A model generated the notes under the pieces. That model did not search any database, was not told where the DNA came from, and saw nothing but the letters and a program-made list of their open reading frames with translations. From the NCBI RefSeq assembly GCF_004340665.1, contig NZ_SLWO01000001.1, positions 498,450-562,449 on the forward strand: a DNA stretch of 64,000 bases, written 5' to 3'. The DNA comes from Pedobacter psychrotolerans (GTDB taxonomy: Bacteria > Bacteroidota > Bacteroidia > Sphingobacteriales > Sphingobacteriaceae). Both the position numbers and the translations under genes were made by a program. The stretch's first letter is position 1; every line of letters starts with the position of its first letter. This document shows, in pieces, positions 16,221 to 25,271 of this stretch.

Positions 16221-17585
16221 ATGTTAAAAATCAAAAAGTACAGCATTTTAGCCCTTTCCTTAATCAGTTTATCAGCAGTTGCACAAAAATCAAAACCCTT
16301 ATTTGATGGGAAGACATTAACGGGATGGAAAGCAGTTGCCGGAGCAGCACCTTATAAAGTTGAGAATGGAATGATTATAGGTACAATGACCAAGGATACC
16401 CCCAATTCTTTTTTGATCACAGAAAAGGAATACGGAGATTTTGTTCTGGAACTGGATGTTAAATTAGAAGGCGATAATACAAATTCTGGGATCCAAACAC
16501 GGAGCCATATTAAACCTGAAGGAAATAGGGGAAAAGGTTTGGTTTATGGTCGGCAAGTAGAAATAGATCCTACAGCTCGTGCGTGGACTGGCGGTATTTA
16601 TGATGAAGCCCGAAGACTTTGGCTTTATCCTTTAGAATTGAATCCCACAGCCAAATCATTGTATAAAAAGAACGAATTTAACCATTACAGAATCGAATGC
16701 ATTGGTAATGAACTTAAAACATGGGTAAATGGAAAGCCAGTTTCTGATGTGATTGATACATTGGATCAGTCAGGTTTTATTGGCCTGCAGGTGCATAGTA
16801 TTGGCAATAATTTGGAAAATGATGGAAAGAAGGTTTATTTTAAAAATATTAACATTCAAACTGAAGGGATAAAGCCGAAAGCATTTCCAAAGGGGATTTA
16901 TACGGTTAATTTAACGCCAAACAGTTTATCGGCTTATGAAAAATCAGAAGGATATCAGTTGCTTTTTGATGGCAAAACAAACAGTGGTTGGATTGGTGCA
17001 TATAAAAATGATTTCCCTGCAAAAGGCTGGAAAATTGCTGATGGTGTGATCAGTGTTGAGCCTTCCGGTGGTTCAGAATCTACTAATGGTGGTGATATTG
17101 TATCTAAGGCGGAGTTTTCAGCATTTGACCTTTCGTTTGAATTTAAGCTTACGCCCGGTGCCAATAGTGGCGTAAAGTATTTTGTAACGCTAAGCGAGAA
17201 TAATAAGGGTTCTGCCATTGGTTTGGAATATCAGGTTTTAGATGACGAATTACACCCTGATGCGAAATTAGGGAGAGATGGTAACAGGACTTTAGCTTCT
17301 TTATATGATTTAATTACAGCGAAAAAAGAGGCTCGTTATCTTCGCCCGATTGGAAGCTGGAATAATGCCCGAGTGGTTGTTTACCCAAATAATAAGGTAG
17401 AGCATTATTTGAATGGCGTAAAAGTTTTGGAATATGTGCGTGGATCAGCGGAATTTAAAAAGCTAGTGGCCATTAGTAAATATAAAGACTGGAAAAATTT
17501 TGGAGAGGCACCAAAAGGTCACATTCTGATTCAGGATCATGGAAATAAGGTTGATTTCAGAACCATCAAAATTAAAACTTTATAA
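16221..17585 (+). CDS. Exported protein with two DUF1080 (3-keto-disaccharide hydrolase) domains
   Basis: 454 residues with signal peptide (ILALSLISLSAVAQ). Two jelly-roll DUF1080 domains are visible. The first opens LFDGKTLTGWKAV with NSGIQTRSHI, the second opens LFDGKTNSGWIGA with NSGVKYFVTL. This family (PF06439) includes 3-keto-glycoside hydrolases/lyases. Each domain has the W after LFDGK and the late LQVHSIG- or HILIQDHG-type strand. The gene overlaps the next ATG by one base (TAATG), which indicates translational coupling. It is the probable cleavage step of this cluster. Confidence 0.88.
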   Translation: MLKIKKYSILALSLISLSAVAQKSKPLFDGKTLTGWKAVAGAAPYKVENGMIIGTMTKDTPNSFLITEKEYGDFVLELDVKLEGDNTNSGIQTRSHIKPEGNRGKGLVYGRQVEIDPTARAWTGGIYDEARRLWLYPLELNPTAKSLYKKNEFNHYRIECIGNELKTWVNGKPVSDVIDTLDQSGFIGLQVHSIGNNLENDGKKVYFKNINIQTEGIKPKAFPKGIYTVNLTPNSLSAYEKSEGYQLLFDGKTNSGWIGAYKNDFPAKGWKIADGVISVEPSGGSESTNGGDIVSKAEFSAFDLSFEFKLTPGANSGVKYFVTLSENNKGSAIGLEYQVLDDELHPDAKLGRDGNRTLASLYDLITAKKEARYLRPIGSWNNARVVVYPNNKVEHYLNGVKVLEYVRGSAEFKKLVAISKYKDWKNFGEAPKGHILIQDHGNKVDFRTIKIKTL

Positions 17586-18784
17586 TGCATCGCAGATCTT
17601 TTTTAAAAAAGTCGGTATTGGTTGGGTCAGGGGTTCTGGGTTCGGAAAAAGTATTGGCCAATCTGACACTTAATCGGGAGAAAATTATTAACGTGGCAAT
17701 GATCGGCTGTGGCGACCGTGGTAAAGGTGTGCTGTCTGTTATTCAATCGATGCCCTTAAAATTTAACATTGTAGCCTATTGTGATGTACTGGATTTTCGT
17801 TTGGAAGAAACTAAAAAATATGTGCCATCATCTGCAAAGGCCATTAATGATTACAAGCAAATTTTAGATCATCAAAAGATAGAAGCTGTTTTTATCGCCA
17901 CGCCGTTAAGCGAACACTTTAAAATTGCTAAAGATGCAGTATTGGCCGGAAAGCATGTTTATGTCGAAAAAACCATGACATATAATATCATTCAGGCATT
18001 GGAACTGCGAAATTTGGTGTTGAAATATCCTAAACAGGTTTATCAGGTGGGTTATCAATACCGGTATTCGCCATTATATTTCAAGGTGAAGGATATGATC
18101 CAAAGTGGGTATTTGGGCAAGGTTTCGCAGGTTGATTGCCGCTGGGATAGAAACGGAAACTGGCGGAGAAAAGTGAACGACCCCAAATTGGAGCGTCAGA
18201 TTAACTGGCGCATGTACAAAGAATATTCTGGTGGATTAGCTGCTGAACTGCTTTCACATCAAATCGATTTTATTAACTGGGCCTTCGAAACCCAGCCCGA
18301 TGAAATTACCGGAACCGGAGGAATTGATGTTTTTAAAGATGGAAGGGAAACTTATGATAATATCCAGGCCATGCTTCGTTACCGTCAGGCCGGAATGATC
18401 GGGAATTTTGGGGCAACTTGTGGTAATGCACATGATGGTTATCTTTTTAAAATTAAAGGCACAAAAGGTTCAGTTTCTTTGCTTACTAATACTGGCATTT
18501 TTTACCCTGAGCAAGAAACAAAAAAGGAACTTGGAATTGTAGATGGCGTTACCGGGGCATCAAAAATTGTAGTCAATACCGATGGGGGAATTCCTATTTT
18601 AGATAAACCAACCATGGACGGCACCCATTATGCTTTGGAAGAATTTTATGAGTCGATTATTTCTGGTAAACTTCCGGCATCAAATGTAAATACCGGTACC
18701 CAGGCTTCGATTTGTGTGGCGATGTGTAATGAGGCGATTTATTCTGGTAATAAACAGTTTTGGAAAAAGGAATATGCTATTTAA
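17585..18784 (+). CDS. Gfo/Idh/MocA family oxidoreductase (Tat-type signal)
   Basis: 399 residues from an ATG overlapping the preceding stop by one base. The N-terminus MHRRSFLKKSVLVGSGVLGS is a Tat-like signal. The nucleotide motif NVAMIGCGDRGKG is clear. Where most relatives have EKP this protein reads VYVEKTMTYN, so the Pro is replaced but the catalytic Lys is kept. The segments QVGYQYRYSPLY and AAELLSHQIDFINW match the substrate domain. It probably partners the first oxidoreductase and the DUF1080 protein in a keto-glycoside pathway. Last gene of the cluster, followed by the repeat array at 18801. Confidence 0.87.
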   Translation: MHRRSFLKKSVLVGSGVLGSEKVLANLTLNREKIINVAMIGCGDRGKGVLSVIQSMPLKFNIVAYCDVLDFRLEETKKYVPSSAKAINDYKQILDHQKIEAVFIATPLSEHFKIAKDAVLAGKHVYVEKTMTYNIIQALELRNLVLKYPKQVYQVGYQYRYSPLYFKVKDMIQSGYLGKVSQVDCRWDRNGNWRRKVNDPKLERQINWRMYKEYSGGLAAELLSHQIDFINWAFETQPDEITGTGGIDVFKDGRETYDNIQAMLRYRQAGMIGNFGATCGNAHDGYLFKIKGTKGSVSLLTNTGIFYPEQETKKELGIVDGVTGASKIVVNTDGGIPILDKPTMDGTHYALEEFYESIISGKLPASNVNTGTQASICVAMCNEAIYSGNKQFWKKEYAI

Positions 18785-18800
18785 TGGGTTTTTATCGTTA

Positions 18801-19262
18801 AATCGTCTTCCTGAACTTGATTCAGGACCTTATCAAGGTAGGTGCTGAAATAAATTTACTTCGTAGCTTTCCGCTTCGCTACAGGTCAGCATGACGATTC
18901 GGTTAGCGGATCGTCACGAAAATCCGTCATTGCTGAAGCAATCTTTATCGAAGAATCTACAAAATAGATTGCTTCCCCGAAAGGTCGGGGCAAGCTGTCG
19001 CGCCTCCTAGCAATGACGATAATATTCGATGGTTCGTCCTCCTGAACTTGTTTCAGGATCTTATCAAGGTAGGTGCTGAACTAAATTTACTTCGTAGCTT
19101 TCCGCTTCGCTACAGGTCAGCATGACGATTCGTTTAGTGCATCCTCAAAAAATCCGTCATTGCGAAGCTGATTCTTCATCTGCTGAAGCAATCTTTATCG
19201 AAGAATCTACAAAATATAATGCTTCTTCATACCTCCTGGTAATGACGATACTGCTAATGTAT
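18801..19262. repeat. Intergenic array of A and B multi-hairpin repeats (A'-B'-A'-B')
   Basis: The convergent gap between two genes is filled by four units in reverse orientation. Unit A' is 18801-18899, with ends AATCGTC/GACGATT. Inside it are a CCTGAA-TTCAGG hairpin and a CGTAGC-GCTACA hairpin. Unit B' is 18925-19018, with ends CGTCATTG/CAATGACG. Inside it, GAAGCAATC and GATTGCTTC pair, and there is a CCCCGA-TCGGGG hairpin. A second A' and a degenerate B' follow from about 19034. No protein is encoded. The same units recur near 32.5, 39.3, 49.9 and 56.5 kb. Confidence 0.9.
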
Positions 19263-19276
19263 AGCTTTAAATCAAA

Positions 19277-19735
19277 TTACAAATCCTGGTAATCAGGCAT
19301 TTCAGGCGTGAAAATAAAACTTCCTTTTTTCAGATCCATTTTGGCGAAAACATGTTGTAAACCATTTGTCAGAACTATCCATTTGGCCTGATGAATGGAA
19401 TTATAACGCGATGCTTGTTCAAAAACCGCTTGGGTAATTTTTACTTTAGGGGCTTTACATTCAATAAGCATCACTTTTTCTCCGGCAGTATTGTACACCA
19501 GAATATCGCTCCGTTTTTGCAATTGATTTAAAACCAAACCTCCTTCAATTTGAATCAATGTTTTTGGGAATTTCTTTTCTAGAATTAATTGCTGTATGAA
19601 ATGTTGACGAACCCATTCTTCGGGAGTTAAAACCAAATGCTTTTTTCTCAATTCATCAAAAATGAAAACCACATCATCTTTTCTGGTAATTTTAAAAGGA
19701 TAGGGCGGAAGGTTAAGCGGAGTAGGGTTAAACAT
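19277..19735 (-). CDS. Type I restriction HsdR-N-like nuclease domain protein
   Basis: 152 residues resembling the stand-alone HSDR_N_2 domain (PF13588). The core shows LTPEEWVRQHFIQQL, then KRSDILVYN followed by VMLIECKAPKVKITQAV. This is the Asp...Glu-x-Lys layout of PD-(D/E)XK nucleases. A final QASRYNSIHQAKWIVLTNG strand completes the fold. Stand-alone versions are common housekeeping-like proteins in Bacteroidota and are not linked to a restriction system here, since no methylase or specificity gene is nearby. It is divergent from holA with a 144-base gap. Confidence 0.82.
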   Translation of the reverse strand: MFNPTPLNLPPYPFKITRKDDVVFIFDELRKKHLVLTPEEWVRQHFIQQLILEKKFPKTLIQIEGGLVLNQLQKRSDILVYNTAGEKVMLIECKAPKVKITQAVFEQASRYNSIHQAKWIVLTNGLQHVFAKMDLKKGSFIFTPEMPDYQDL

Positions 19736-19879
19736 TCTATCAGTTGGCGGTTTTCAAATGAATGTTTCTGGTTAACAACCTAACACGAAACATTCAAACT
19801 ATTATTAGCACCTTCAAAGGTAATATTGTTTATAAACTTTTACTTAAATCCTAAAAGCTAAATTGTAATTTTACCGCTA

Positions 19880-20902
19880 ATGACTGCTGCCGAAATTATC
19901 AAAGATTTAAAAGCCCGAAAATTTAAACCTGTGTATTTATTACATGGAGAAGAATCCTATTATATCGATCAGATTACCGAATACATTGAGGATAAGCTTT
20001 TAAATGACGCTGAAAAGGGATTTAACCAGACTGTTTTGTATGGTAAAGATACCGATATGGCTACCGTTTTAGGCGCTGCAAAACGATATCCAATGATGTC
20101 AGATTTTCAGGTTGTCATTGTAAAAGAGGCGCAGGACTTAAAATGGGGTAAAGAAGATGCAAGCAGTAAAGAGGCCGAATTTGTACTCAATTATTTCGAA
20201 AAACCTCTGCCCAGCACAATCCTGGTACTGGCATTTAAATATGCTAATTTTGATAAGCGGAAGAAAATTTATAAAGCGATAAATAAATCTGGTTTAATTT
20301 TTCAGTCAGATTTAGTTCGTGATTATAAGCTGATTCCTTGGATAGAAGAATTTATAAAGGAAAAAGGATATAAAATCGATCAGCAGGCTTCAGCATTAAT
20401 GGCAGAATATTTAGGTACTGATTTATCTAAAATTGCCAATGAAATTGAAAAACTGATGCTTAATGTTCCTAAAGAGGTCACCATTAATACTGATTTGGTT
20501 CAGAAAAATATCGGAATCAGTAAAGAATATAACGTTTTTGAATTGCAGAAAGCACTGGCCATTCGAGACGTCTTGAAATGCAATAAAATCATTAATTATT
20601 TTGCCAGTAACCCGAAAGCCAATCCAACGGTAATGGTTTTAGCAAATTTGGGTGGCTATTTTACTAAGTTGCTTAAATACCATTACATCCCCAATAAGGC
20701 TGATGCGGCTTCTGCGCTAGGCGTTCCTCCGTTTTTTGTAAAGGATTATGAAGTAGCAGCCAGAAACTATAATACGGCGAAAGTTTTTCAGGTGATTAGT
20801 TTGCTAAGGGCTTATGATTTAAAAAGTAAGGGCCTTGATAGTTCTGGAAATGTAAGCGATGGCGAATTATTAAAGGAACTGGTTTTTAAAATCATTCATT
20901 AA
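19880..20902 (+). CDS. holA: DNA polymerase III subunit delta
   Basis: 340 residues. HolA is the clamp-loader subunit that opens the sliding clamp. Typical features are the start AEIIKDLKARKFKPVYLLHGEESYYIDQI, the LKWGKEDASSKEAEF strand, and IEKLMLNVPKEVTINTDLVQKNIG-like linker pieces before the C-terminal helical collar (VFELQKALAIRDVLKC, PTVMVLANLGGYFTKLLKYH). Length and order match the family. Monocistronic, divergent from the HsdR-N-like gene. Confidence 0.93.
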   Translation: MTAAEIIKDLKARKFKPVYLLHGEESYYIDQITEYIEDKLLNDAEKGFNQTVLYGKDTDMATVLGAAKRYPMMSDFQVVIVKEAQDLKWGKEDASSKEAEFVLNYFEKPLPSTILVLAFKYANFDKRKKIYKAINKSGLIFQSDLVRDYKLIPWIEEFIKEKGYKIDQQASALMAEYLGTDLSKIANEIEKLMLNVPKEVTINTDLVQKNIGISKEYNVFELQKALAIRDVLKCNKIINYFASNPKANPTVMVLANLGGYFTKLLKYHYIPNKADAASALGVPPFFVKDYEVAARNYNTAKVFQVISLLRAYDLKSKGLDSSGNVSDGELLKELVFKIIH

Positions 20903-20927
20903 TTCACGTTACGGTTGAACGTAAAGG

Positions 20928-20976
20928 AAGTCATCAGATAAATACCTGCACAGGGCTATTCTTCATCCGATGACTT
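20928..20976. terminator. Possible bidirectional terminator between holA and the pectate lyase gene
   Basis: AAGTCATC (20928-20935) and GATGACTT (20969-20976) are perfect inverted arms with a 33-nt loop that contains a CCTG-CAGG mini-palindrome. Five A residues follow. It lies in a convergent gap. The loop is long, so confidence is limited. Confidence 0.4.
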
Positions 20977-21034
20977 AAAAATTATCCGATTCGTTTCCGA
21001 CAACTATCGCATTTTATTCAGATGTGGTTTGCTT

Positions 21035-22147
21035 TTACAATGATGAACACACGTTACCCGATAAGGTTGCACCTGCTCCGTTTGAAGCCGTTACTGTAGC
21101 CTTTACACTAGAAGCATTAAGAATAGTCAGGCTATATGGAGGAGTAAAAGCGTTGACTCCATTACCCGAAGTATTTCCGGTAACTGATGTGAAAAGGTTG
21201 TTTCTCACCTGCACCGCAGTGGCCGTATTGTCCATCAGATCAATCGGAGTCTTTACGTTTTCAAAAACGTTTGATTCCACTAAAAGATTTGATTCAAAAC
21301 CAGCCTGCACACAGCTTTTACTAACGGTGCTGTTAAATAAATTGTTAACAATGTGCACTTTGCCAAATCTCACGCGAGGCATTCTGGATACACAACCCTG
21401 CGCCCACCAGCAGCGTACAAAGGTAATCCGTAAATGCCCCCTATCTGCGGTTGCGCCATCGCTGGATCCGATCAGATTAGAAAAACGGTGATCATCTGAA
21501 CCGCCTGAACCGCCCGTTTTTGGTGGTTTGAGATAGGAAAATTTACAGTAAGATACGGTGATGTAATCTGAAATGTTTTTGATGTCGAAGTTACCATCTA
21601 CGCCATCCCTGAATTCACAGTGATCAACCCAAATGTTGTTACAGGCATCAACCGTGACATTGTCCTGTCCATCTACATCATAAGCACCAGGGCCTTCGAA
21701 AATAATATTTCTGATGATGATATTGTTGCACCTTTTAATATACATGATCCCGGAATTGTCTTTGGTTTGGTCGGCTGATATAAGTTTAGCGCCTGATGAA
21801 CCAAAAATTGTTTTTCCGGTTTGATCCTGGAAAGAAATCCGTCCTCCCGAAGGGATGGTGATGGTTCCATTTACCTGAATCACTTTAACACTGGTATTTT
21901 GAATGGCCGATTTCAGGGCTGTGTAGTTGGTGACCACTGTTGCGGTTACTTCTCCACCGCCAGTTGTCCCTCCATTTTGAGATGACCAACCTTTTGATGG
22001 ACAAACAGCTTCAGTGGCCGCAATTGTGGAGTTAGCCGTTTCGCCATTAAGATCAGCACTTTCAGATTGATTTGTTTTCTTGCACGCAGGCATAGAAAAT
22101 GCCATGGCCATAGCCACAAGGCATAGTAATAAATACTTGTTTTTCAT
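21035..22147 (-). CDS. Pectate lyase family protein (PL1), probable lipoprotein
   Basis: 370 residues. The N-terminus (LLLCLVAMAMAFSMPACKK) is a lipoprotein-like signal with Cys at residue 22. The right-handed beta-helix follows, with the PL1 motifs NNIWVDHCEFRDG, DHRFSNLIGSSDG and the catalytic-Arg strand SRMPRVRFGKVH. The repeated short strands (NNIIIRNIIFEG, YITVSYCKF, NLLVESNVFENV) are solenoid turns. Expected reaction is beta-elimination of polygalacturonate. It is not next to a SusC/SusD pair. An inverted repeat at 22286-22311 lies in its upstream region. Confidence 0.88.
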   Translation of the reverse strand: MKNKYLLLCLVAMAMAFSMPACKKTNQSESADLNGETANSTIAATEAVCPSKGWSSQNGGTTGGGEVTATVVTNYTALKSAIQNTSVKVIQVNGTITIPSGGRISFQDQTGKTIFGSSGAKLISADQTKDNSGIMYIKRCNNIIIRNIIFEGPGAYDVDGQDNVTVDACNNIWVDHCEFRDGVDGNFDIKNISDYITVSYCKFSYLKPPKTGGSGGSDDHRFSNLIGSSDGATADRGHLRITFVRCWWAQGCVSRMPRVRFGKVHIVNNLFNSTVSKSCVQAGFESNLLVESNVFENVKTPIDLMDNTATAVQVRNNLFTSVTGNTSGNGVNAFTPPYSLTILNASSVKATVTASNGAGATLSGNVCSSL

Positions 22148-22285
22148 TTTGAATTAAAATTTGGTTAGAATTGAAAAGAGTGTGAGCGCGATGTTTCTCT
22201 GGCTGTCGGATAATATGATGCAGGATGTATTTTTTAAATTACAAATAATGACTATGCCTGTGTCTTATTCCAGTAGAAATATTTG

Positions 22286-22311
22286 TGCAATCGTTCACGG
22301 GATCGATTGCA
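22286..22311 (-). promoter_or_regulatory. Inverted repeat upstream of the pectate lyase gene
   Basis: TGCAATCG and CGATTGCA are perfect 8-bp arms with a 10-bp spacer, about 140-165 bases before the ATG at 22147. The CGATTG cores are reminiscent of LacI-family half-sites. The rest of the 346-base gap (22148-22493) shows no gene. Confidence 0.35.
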
Positions 22312-22449
22312 ATCATTATTAAAAAATTAAATGAGGTAGATTGATCGCTGCTACTTATCTATTTTGACCAAAATTTTATGTTGCCAAATTGGACTTCAAT
22401 TGCCTTTTGGGGGATAATTGAATATTGAAAAACAAATATATTTTTTGAT

Positions 22450-22480
22450 CGGTACATCCTTTTTAAATCAGCATGTACCG
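22450..22480 (-). terminator. Hairpin after the exported protein gene
   Basis: CGGTACAT / ATGTACCG arms (8 bp) with a 15-nt loop lie 13 bases after the stop codon at 22494. It is not followed by a run of T, so Rho-independent function is uncertain. Confidence 0.45.
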
Positions 22481-22493
22481 AATGTAGAAAAAA

Positions 22494-23228
22494 CTAAAGT
22501 TCTACGAGGGTCATTTCCATGATGCGGTTGCCCATAGTAATCCGCTGTTGATAAAGCTGCCTGGTGATTTGGTCGATTTGATAGACGCTTTTTCCATCTG
22601 CGCTGCCAATCTCATCTGAAGCTTCTACAATCCATACCTTTCTTTCTCCTGATTTTTTGGTCTGGTATTTCCCTTCGCTTACGCTTAATATATGTGCCTT
22701 AATGACACCAGTTTTTCCTTTTGGATTGTAATCAAAAATATTGAGGTCAGCTTTGAAACCAGTTTTCAATGGCAACCAGTTTATAAGCATTGGGTAGAAA
22801 TTACTGTCGAAATAACCAGGTGCAGCTTGTTGAGCTATTTCTGTCTTTTTACCACTGATTTTCTCTTGGTAGAAACCTTTAATTTCTGCTCCGAAGTGAA
22901 GTGACATATCCCGTTGCGCATTATAAGAAGCATGGTAAATTGGTGAAAGATCTGCCTTTTTAACAATAGTTGAATCAATCCATGGAGATGATTTCATTTT
23001 AACTGTTGTAATCACCTGTATTTTATCATTTAACACGTCCACCTTTGTATCTACGAAACCAATGGTAAACTTGCTGGTGTCTCTAAGCATGGTCCATTCC
23101 ATCTGGTAGTTTTGGTTGTGAATCCATTTTTTATCCACTAAATTTTTTTTCGGGGTGATTAACTCCTGACTCCAGCTGATGAGTGGGAGGGTGGCATACA
23201 ATAATAGGATTAGGTAGCTTTTTTTCAT
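22494..23228 (-). CDS. Exported protein of unknown function (DUF3108-like)
   Basis: 244 residues with signal peptide MKKSYLILLLYATLPLISWSQ. The rest is beta-rich, with strands such as KIQVITTVKMKSSPWIDSTIV and GKTGVIKAHILSVSEGKY, and a C-terminal VYQIDQITRQLYQQRITMGN. This resembles DUF3108-type periplasmic beta-barrel proteins, but the match is only by pattern. It lies 104 bases downstream of the LytTR regulator gene on the same strand, so it may be expressed with the two-component system. The function cannot be stated. Confidence 0.6.
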   Translation of the reverse strand: MKKSYLILLLYATLPLISWSQELITPKKNLVDKKWIHNQNYQMEWTMLRDTSKFTIGFVDTKVDVLNDKIQVITTVKMKSSPWIDSTIVKKADLSPIYHASYNAQRDMSLHFGAEIKGFYQEKISGKKTEIAQQAAPGYFDSNFYPMLINWLPLKTGFKADLNIFDYNPKGKTGVIKAHILSVSEGKYQTKKSGERKVWIVEASDEIGSADGKSVYQIDQITRQLYQQRITMGNRIMEMTLVEL

Positions 23229-23332
23229 AACATCTTTTTTAAGGTTATCTTTTAGATGGAGTATGGAAAAAGTTGTTACAGGTTTAAATAGGTATAGGTA
23301 GATCTGATTAGGAAGTTCTTCCTTATGATCAA

Positions 23333-24010
23333 TTATTTAAGGCAGTCTTTAAATTTCCTTCCTATTGGCAATTGCTTTTCATCTGCCAGGAAAACAAATT
23401 GAGAATTGTGAGATTTCACTTGTTTAACATGAACGATATATGATTTGTGAATTCTGACAAAGCCCAGTTTTTCATTTTTCTCAATAAAATCTGACAGGCG
23501 CTGTAAAACCATGTACTGTTTAAACCGTGTGATGATTTTCAGGTATTCTCCAAATCCCTCAATCCATAAGATATCTTTTAATGGCAGTTTATTCACCATG
23601 TAATCTGATTTAAATACCAGAAAATCATTCTCCTGGTCCAACCCTGTGAATTTCAGGTAATCTGCAGCCTTTTGAACAGCCTTTACAAAACGTTCAGGAA
23701 ATACGGGTTTCACCAGATAATCAATTACATCCAGTTCATAAGCTTTAGCGGCATGGGTAGGATCGGCAGTGATAAAAATACAAAGTTTTCCGCTTGGCAC
23801 CAGTTCTACCATTTCCGTACCTGATATTCCAGGCATTTCAATATCCAGAATCAGCAATTCCACCTCATCCATTCGCTCGTAAATAACAGCTTCTGTAGGG
23901 TCTTGAAAGCAAGCTAAAAGGTCTATTTCTTCAATTGTATCACAATACTTTCGAATGAGATCCAGGGCTGGGGCTTCATCATCAACATAGATTGCCTTTA
24001 TTGGTTTCAT
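23333..24010 (-). CDS. LytTR family response regulator
   Basis: 225 residues. The receiver domain has the acidic pair in KAIYVDDE, the phospho-acceptor in VELLILDIEMPGISG (about residue 57), and the Lys in YLVKPV. It is followed by a LytTR DNA-binding domain with NDFLVFKSDYMVNKLPLKDI, VRIHKSYIVHVKQV and LPIGRKFKDCL. It overlaps the kinase gene by four bases, so the pair is translationally coupled. Targets may include the divergent porin-symporter cluster, judging from the arrangement and a direct repeat at 25126-25149. Confidence 0.92.
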   Translation of the reverse strand: MKPIKAIYVDDEAPALDLIRKYCDTIEEIDLLACFQDPTEAVIYERMDEVELLILDIEMPGISGTEMVELVPSGKLCIFITADPTHAAKAYELDVIDYLVKPVFPERFVKAVQKAADYLKFTGLDQENDFLVFKSDYMVNKLPLKDILWIEGFGEYLKIITRFKQYMVLQRLSDFIEKNEKLGFVRIHKSYIVHVKQVKSHNSQFVFLADEKQLPIGRKFKDCLK

Positions 24011-25101
24011 ATGCTTATGATCAATTTAGATGAATAAGAGGTTTCATTCTGGTCCGTTTTCATTTCATATTTTTCTCCATACTCCCGATCTAATATCATT
24101 TTCAATACTTTAAGTCCTGCACCACGATAGTTTGAGGCATCATCTGTTAGCTTTTTTTCGGATATGGAATTCGAGATTGTAAATTCCGCCGCAGATGGTG
24201 TAAAAGATAGTGTTGTGGAAACCTGTGCCTTTTCATCTCTGCCCAATGCCGAATACTTTACTGCATTTTCAAAAAGTGTCAGGTAAATTGTGGGTGGAAT
24301 TTCAACAATAGCAGTGAGTTCGCTGGATTCAAAATTCATCACAATATTTAATTTCCGGTTACTTTTTAATTGATAAAGCTTGCTTAGTGCTGCAATCATT
24401 TGCAATTCACGTTCAATAGGAATGGTTTTCTTTTCAATTTCATAGGTGGTGTACTGCATTAAAAGACTCAGCTGTTTAATCAAATCTGCTGAACTTCCAT
24501 CTGTAGCATAACTATGAGAATAAATATTGTTGAGTGTATTGAAAAGGAAATGCGGATTGATTTTAGATTTTAGCAGTTCCATATCGGCCTCTTTTTTTCG
24601 CAGGCTTAATGCCGATAATTCACGCTCAGCAATAAGTTTGTATTTGGAAATACCCTGCATAGAAGGAACCAGAATAATAATGGCTTGCATTAGATAGACC
24701 ATGAACAGGTATTTGCCATCGGTGGATTTAAATGCACTAAAAAGTTCTGGTTCAACCAGTATCCTGATCAGGCTGGAGATTACAAATAATGATGCGGTGT
24801 ACCGAACATACTCGCCATATCTGGCCTTCTGATAAAATTCTGGAACCAGCTTTTTAAAACACAGGAGGTACACCGGAATGTTAAGGGCCAGCATAAACAG
24901 CATGGCTAATGCCGCCTCAGTAATATTAAAAAAACTCACATAAATGTAACTGCTAACACCAAGAAATGCCATCCAGAAGAGCAAATGCTGAACAGTGATT
25001 ACACCGGGCCATTTACCATTTAATAAAAAATCCATCACTTTTTTATCAAATGAAAGGCGAAGAATCAGTATCAGGAAGACAAGATTGATCAAAAGGATCA
25101 T
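24007..25101 (-). CDS. Membrane sensor histidine kinase (His_kinase/LytS-like)
   Basis: 364 residues. The first half has about five transmembrane helices and no recognisable periplasmic sensor domain. The second half is a His_kinase (PF06580) unit with the phospho-accepting His in SKINPHFLFNTLNNIY (near residue 183). A degenerate GHKL ATPase follows, with FENAVKYSALGRDEKA as N-box and GAGLKVLKMIL as G-box. It partners the LytTR regulator, which starts within its last codons. A -7 box on this strand lies at 25225-25232. The ligand is unknown; the divergent C4-dicarboxylate genes suggest metabolite sensing. Confidence 0.9.
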   Translation of the reverse strand: MILLINLVFLILILRLSFDKKVMDFLLNGKWPGVITVQHLLFWMAFLGVSSYIYVSFFNITEAALAMLFMLALNIPVYLLCFKKLVPEFYQKARYGEYVRYTASLFVISSLIRILVEPELFSAFKSTDGKYLFMVYLMQAIIILVPSMQGISKYKLIAERELSALSLRKKEADMELLKSKINPHFLFNTLNNIYSHSYATDGSSADLIKQLSLLMQYTTYEIEKKTIPIERELQMIAALSKLYQLKSNRKLNIVMNFESSELTAIVEIPPTIYLTLFENAVKYSALGRDEKAQVSTTLSFTPSAAEFTISNSISEKKLTDDASNYRGAGLKVLKMILDREYGEKYEMKTDQNETSYSSKLIISI

Positions 25102-25125
25102 GGTATTTGGTTTTGTTTCTGTAGT

Positions 25126-25149
25126 TCGTTTATAATTTACGTCGTTTAT
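25126..25149. promoter_or_regulatory. Direct repeat in the kinase/porin divergent region
   Basis: TCGTTTAT occurs at 25126-25133 and again at 25142-25149. The core resembles the CGTTnA half of known LytTR sites, but the 16-bp period is shorter than the usual about 21 bp. Candidate operator only. Confidence 0.3.
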
Positions 25150-25224
25150 TGATATAAATGTTTTTCAGCACTACTTATACCCATCTTTAATTTTCAGTGA
25201 TGTCTTTTTCATATCTGAATTAAC

Positions 25225-25232
25225 CAAATATA
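25225..25232 (-). promoter_or_regulatory. -7 box for the sensor kinase operon
   Basis: The minus strand reads TATATTTG, an exact match to TAnnTTTG, 124 bases upstream of the kinase ATG. The long leader between would carry the TCGTTTAT repeats. Confidence 0.4.
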
Positions 25233-25271
25233 AACATAGGATTTACTATTTCAATTAATAGGCAAGAATCA

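Noticed and set aside
19277..19735. Restriction-modification system
   Set aside because: The HsdR-N-like domain is solitary; no methylase, specificity or helicase part exists near it.
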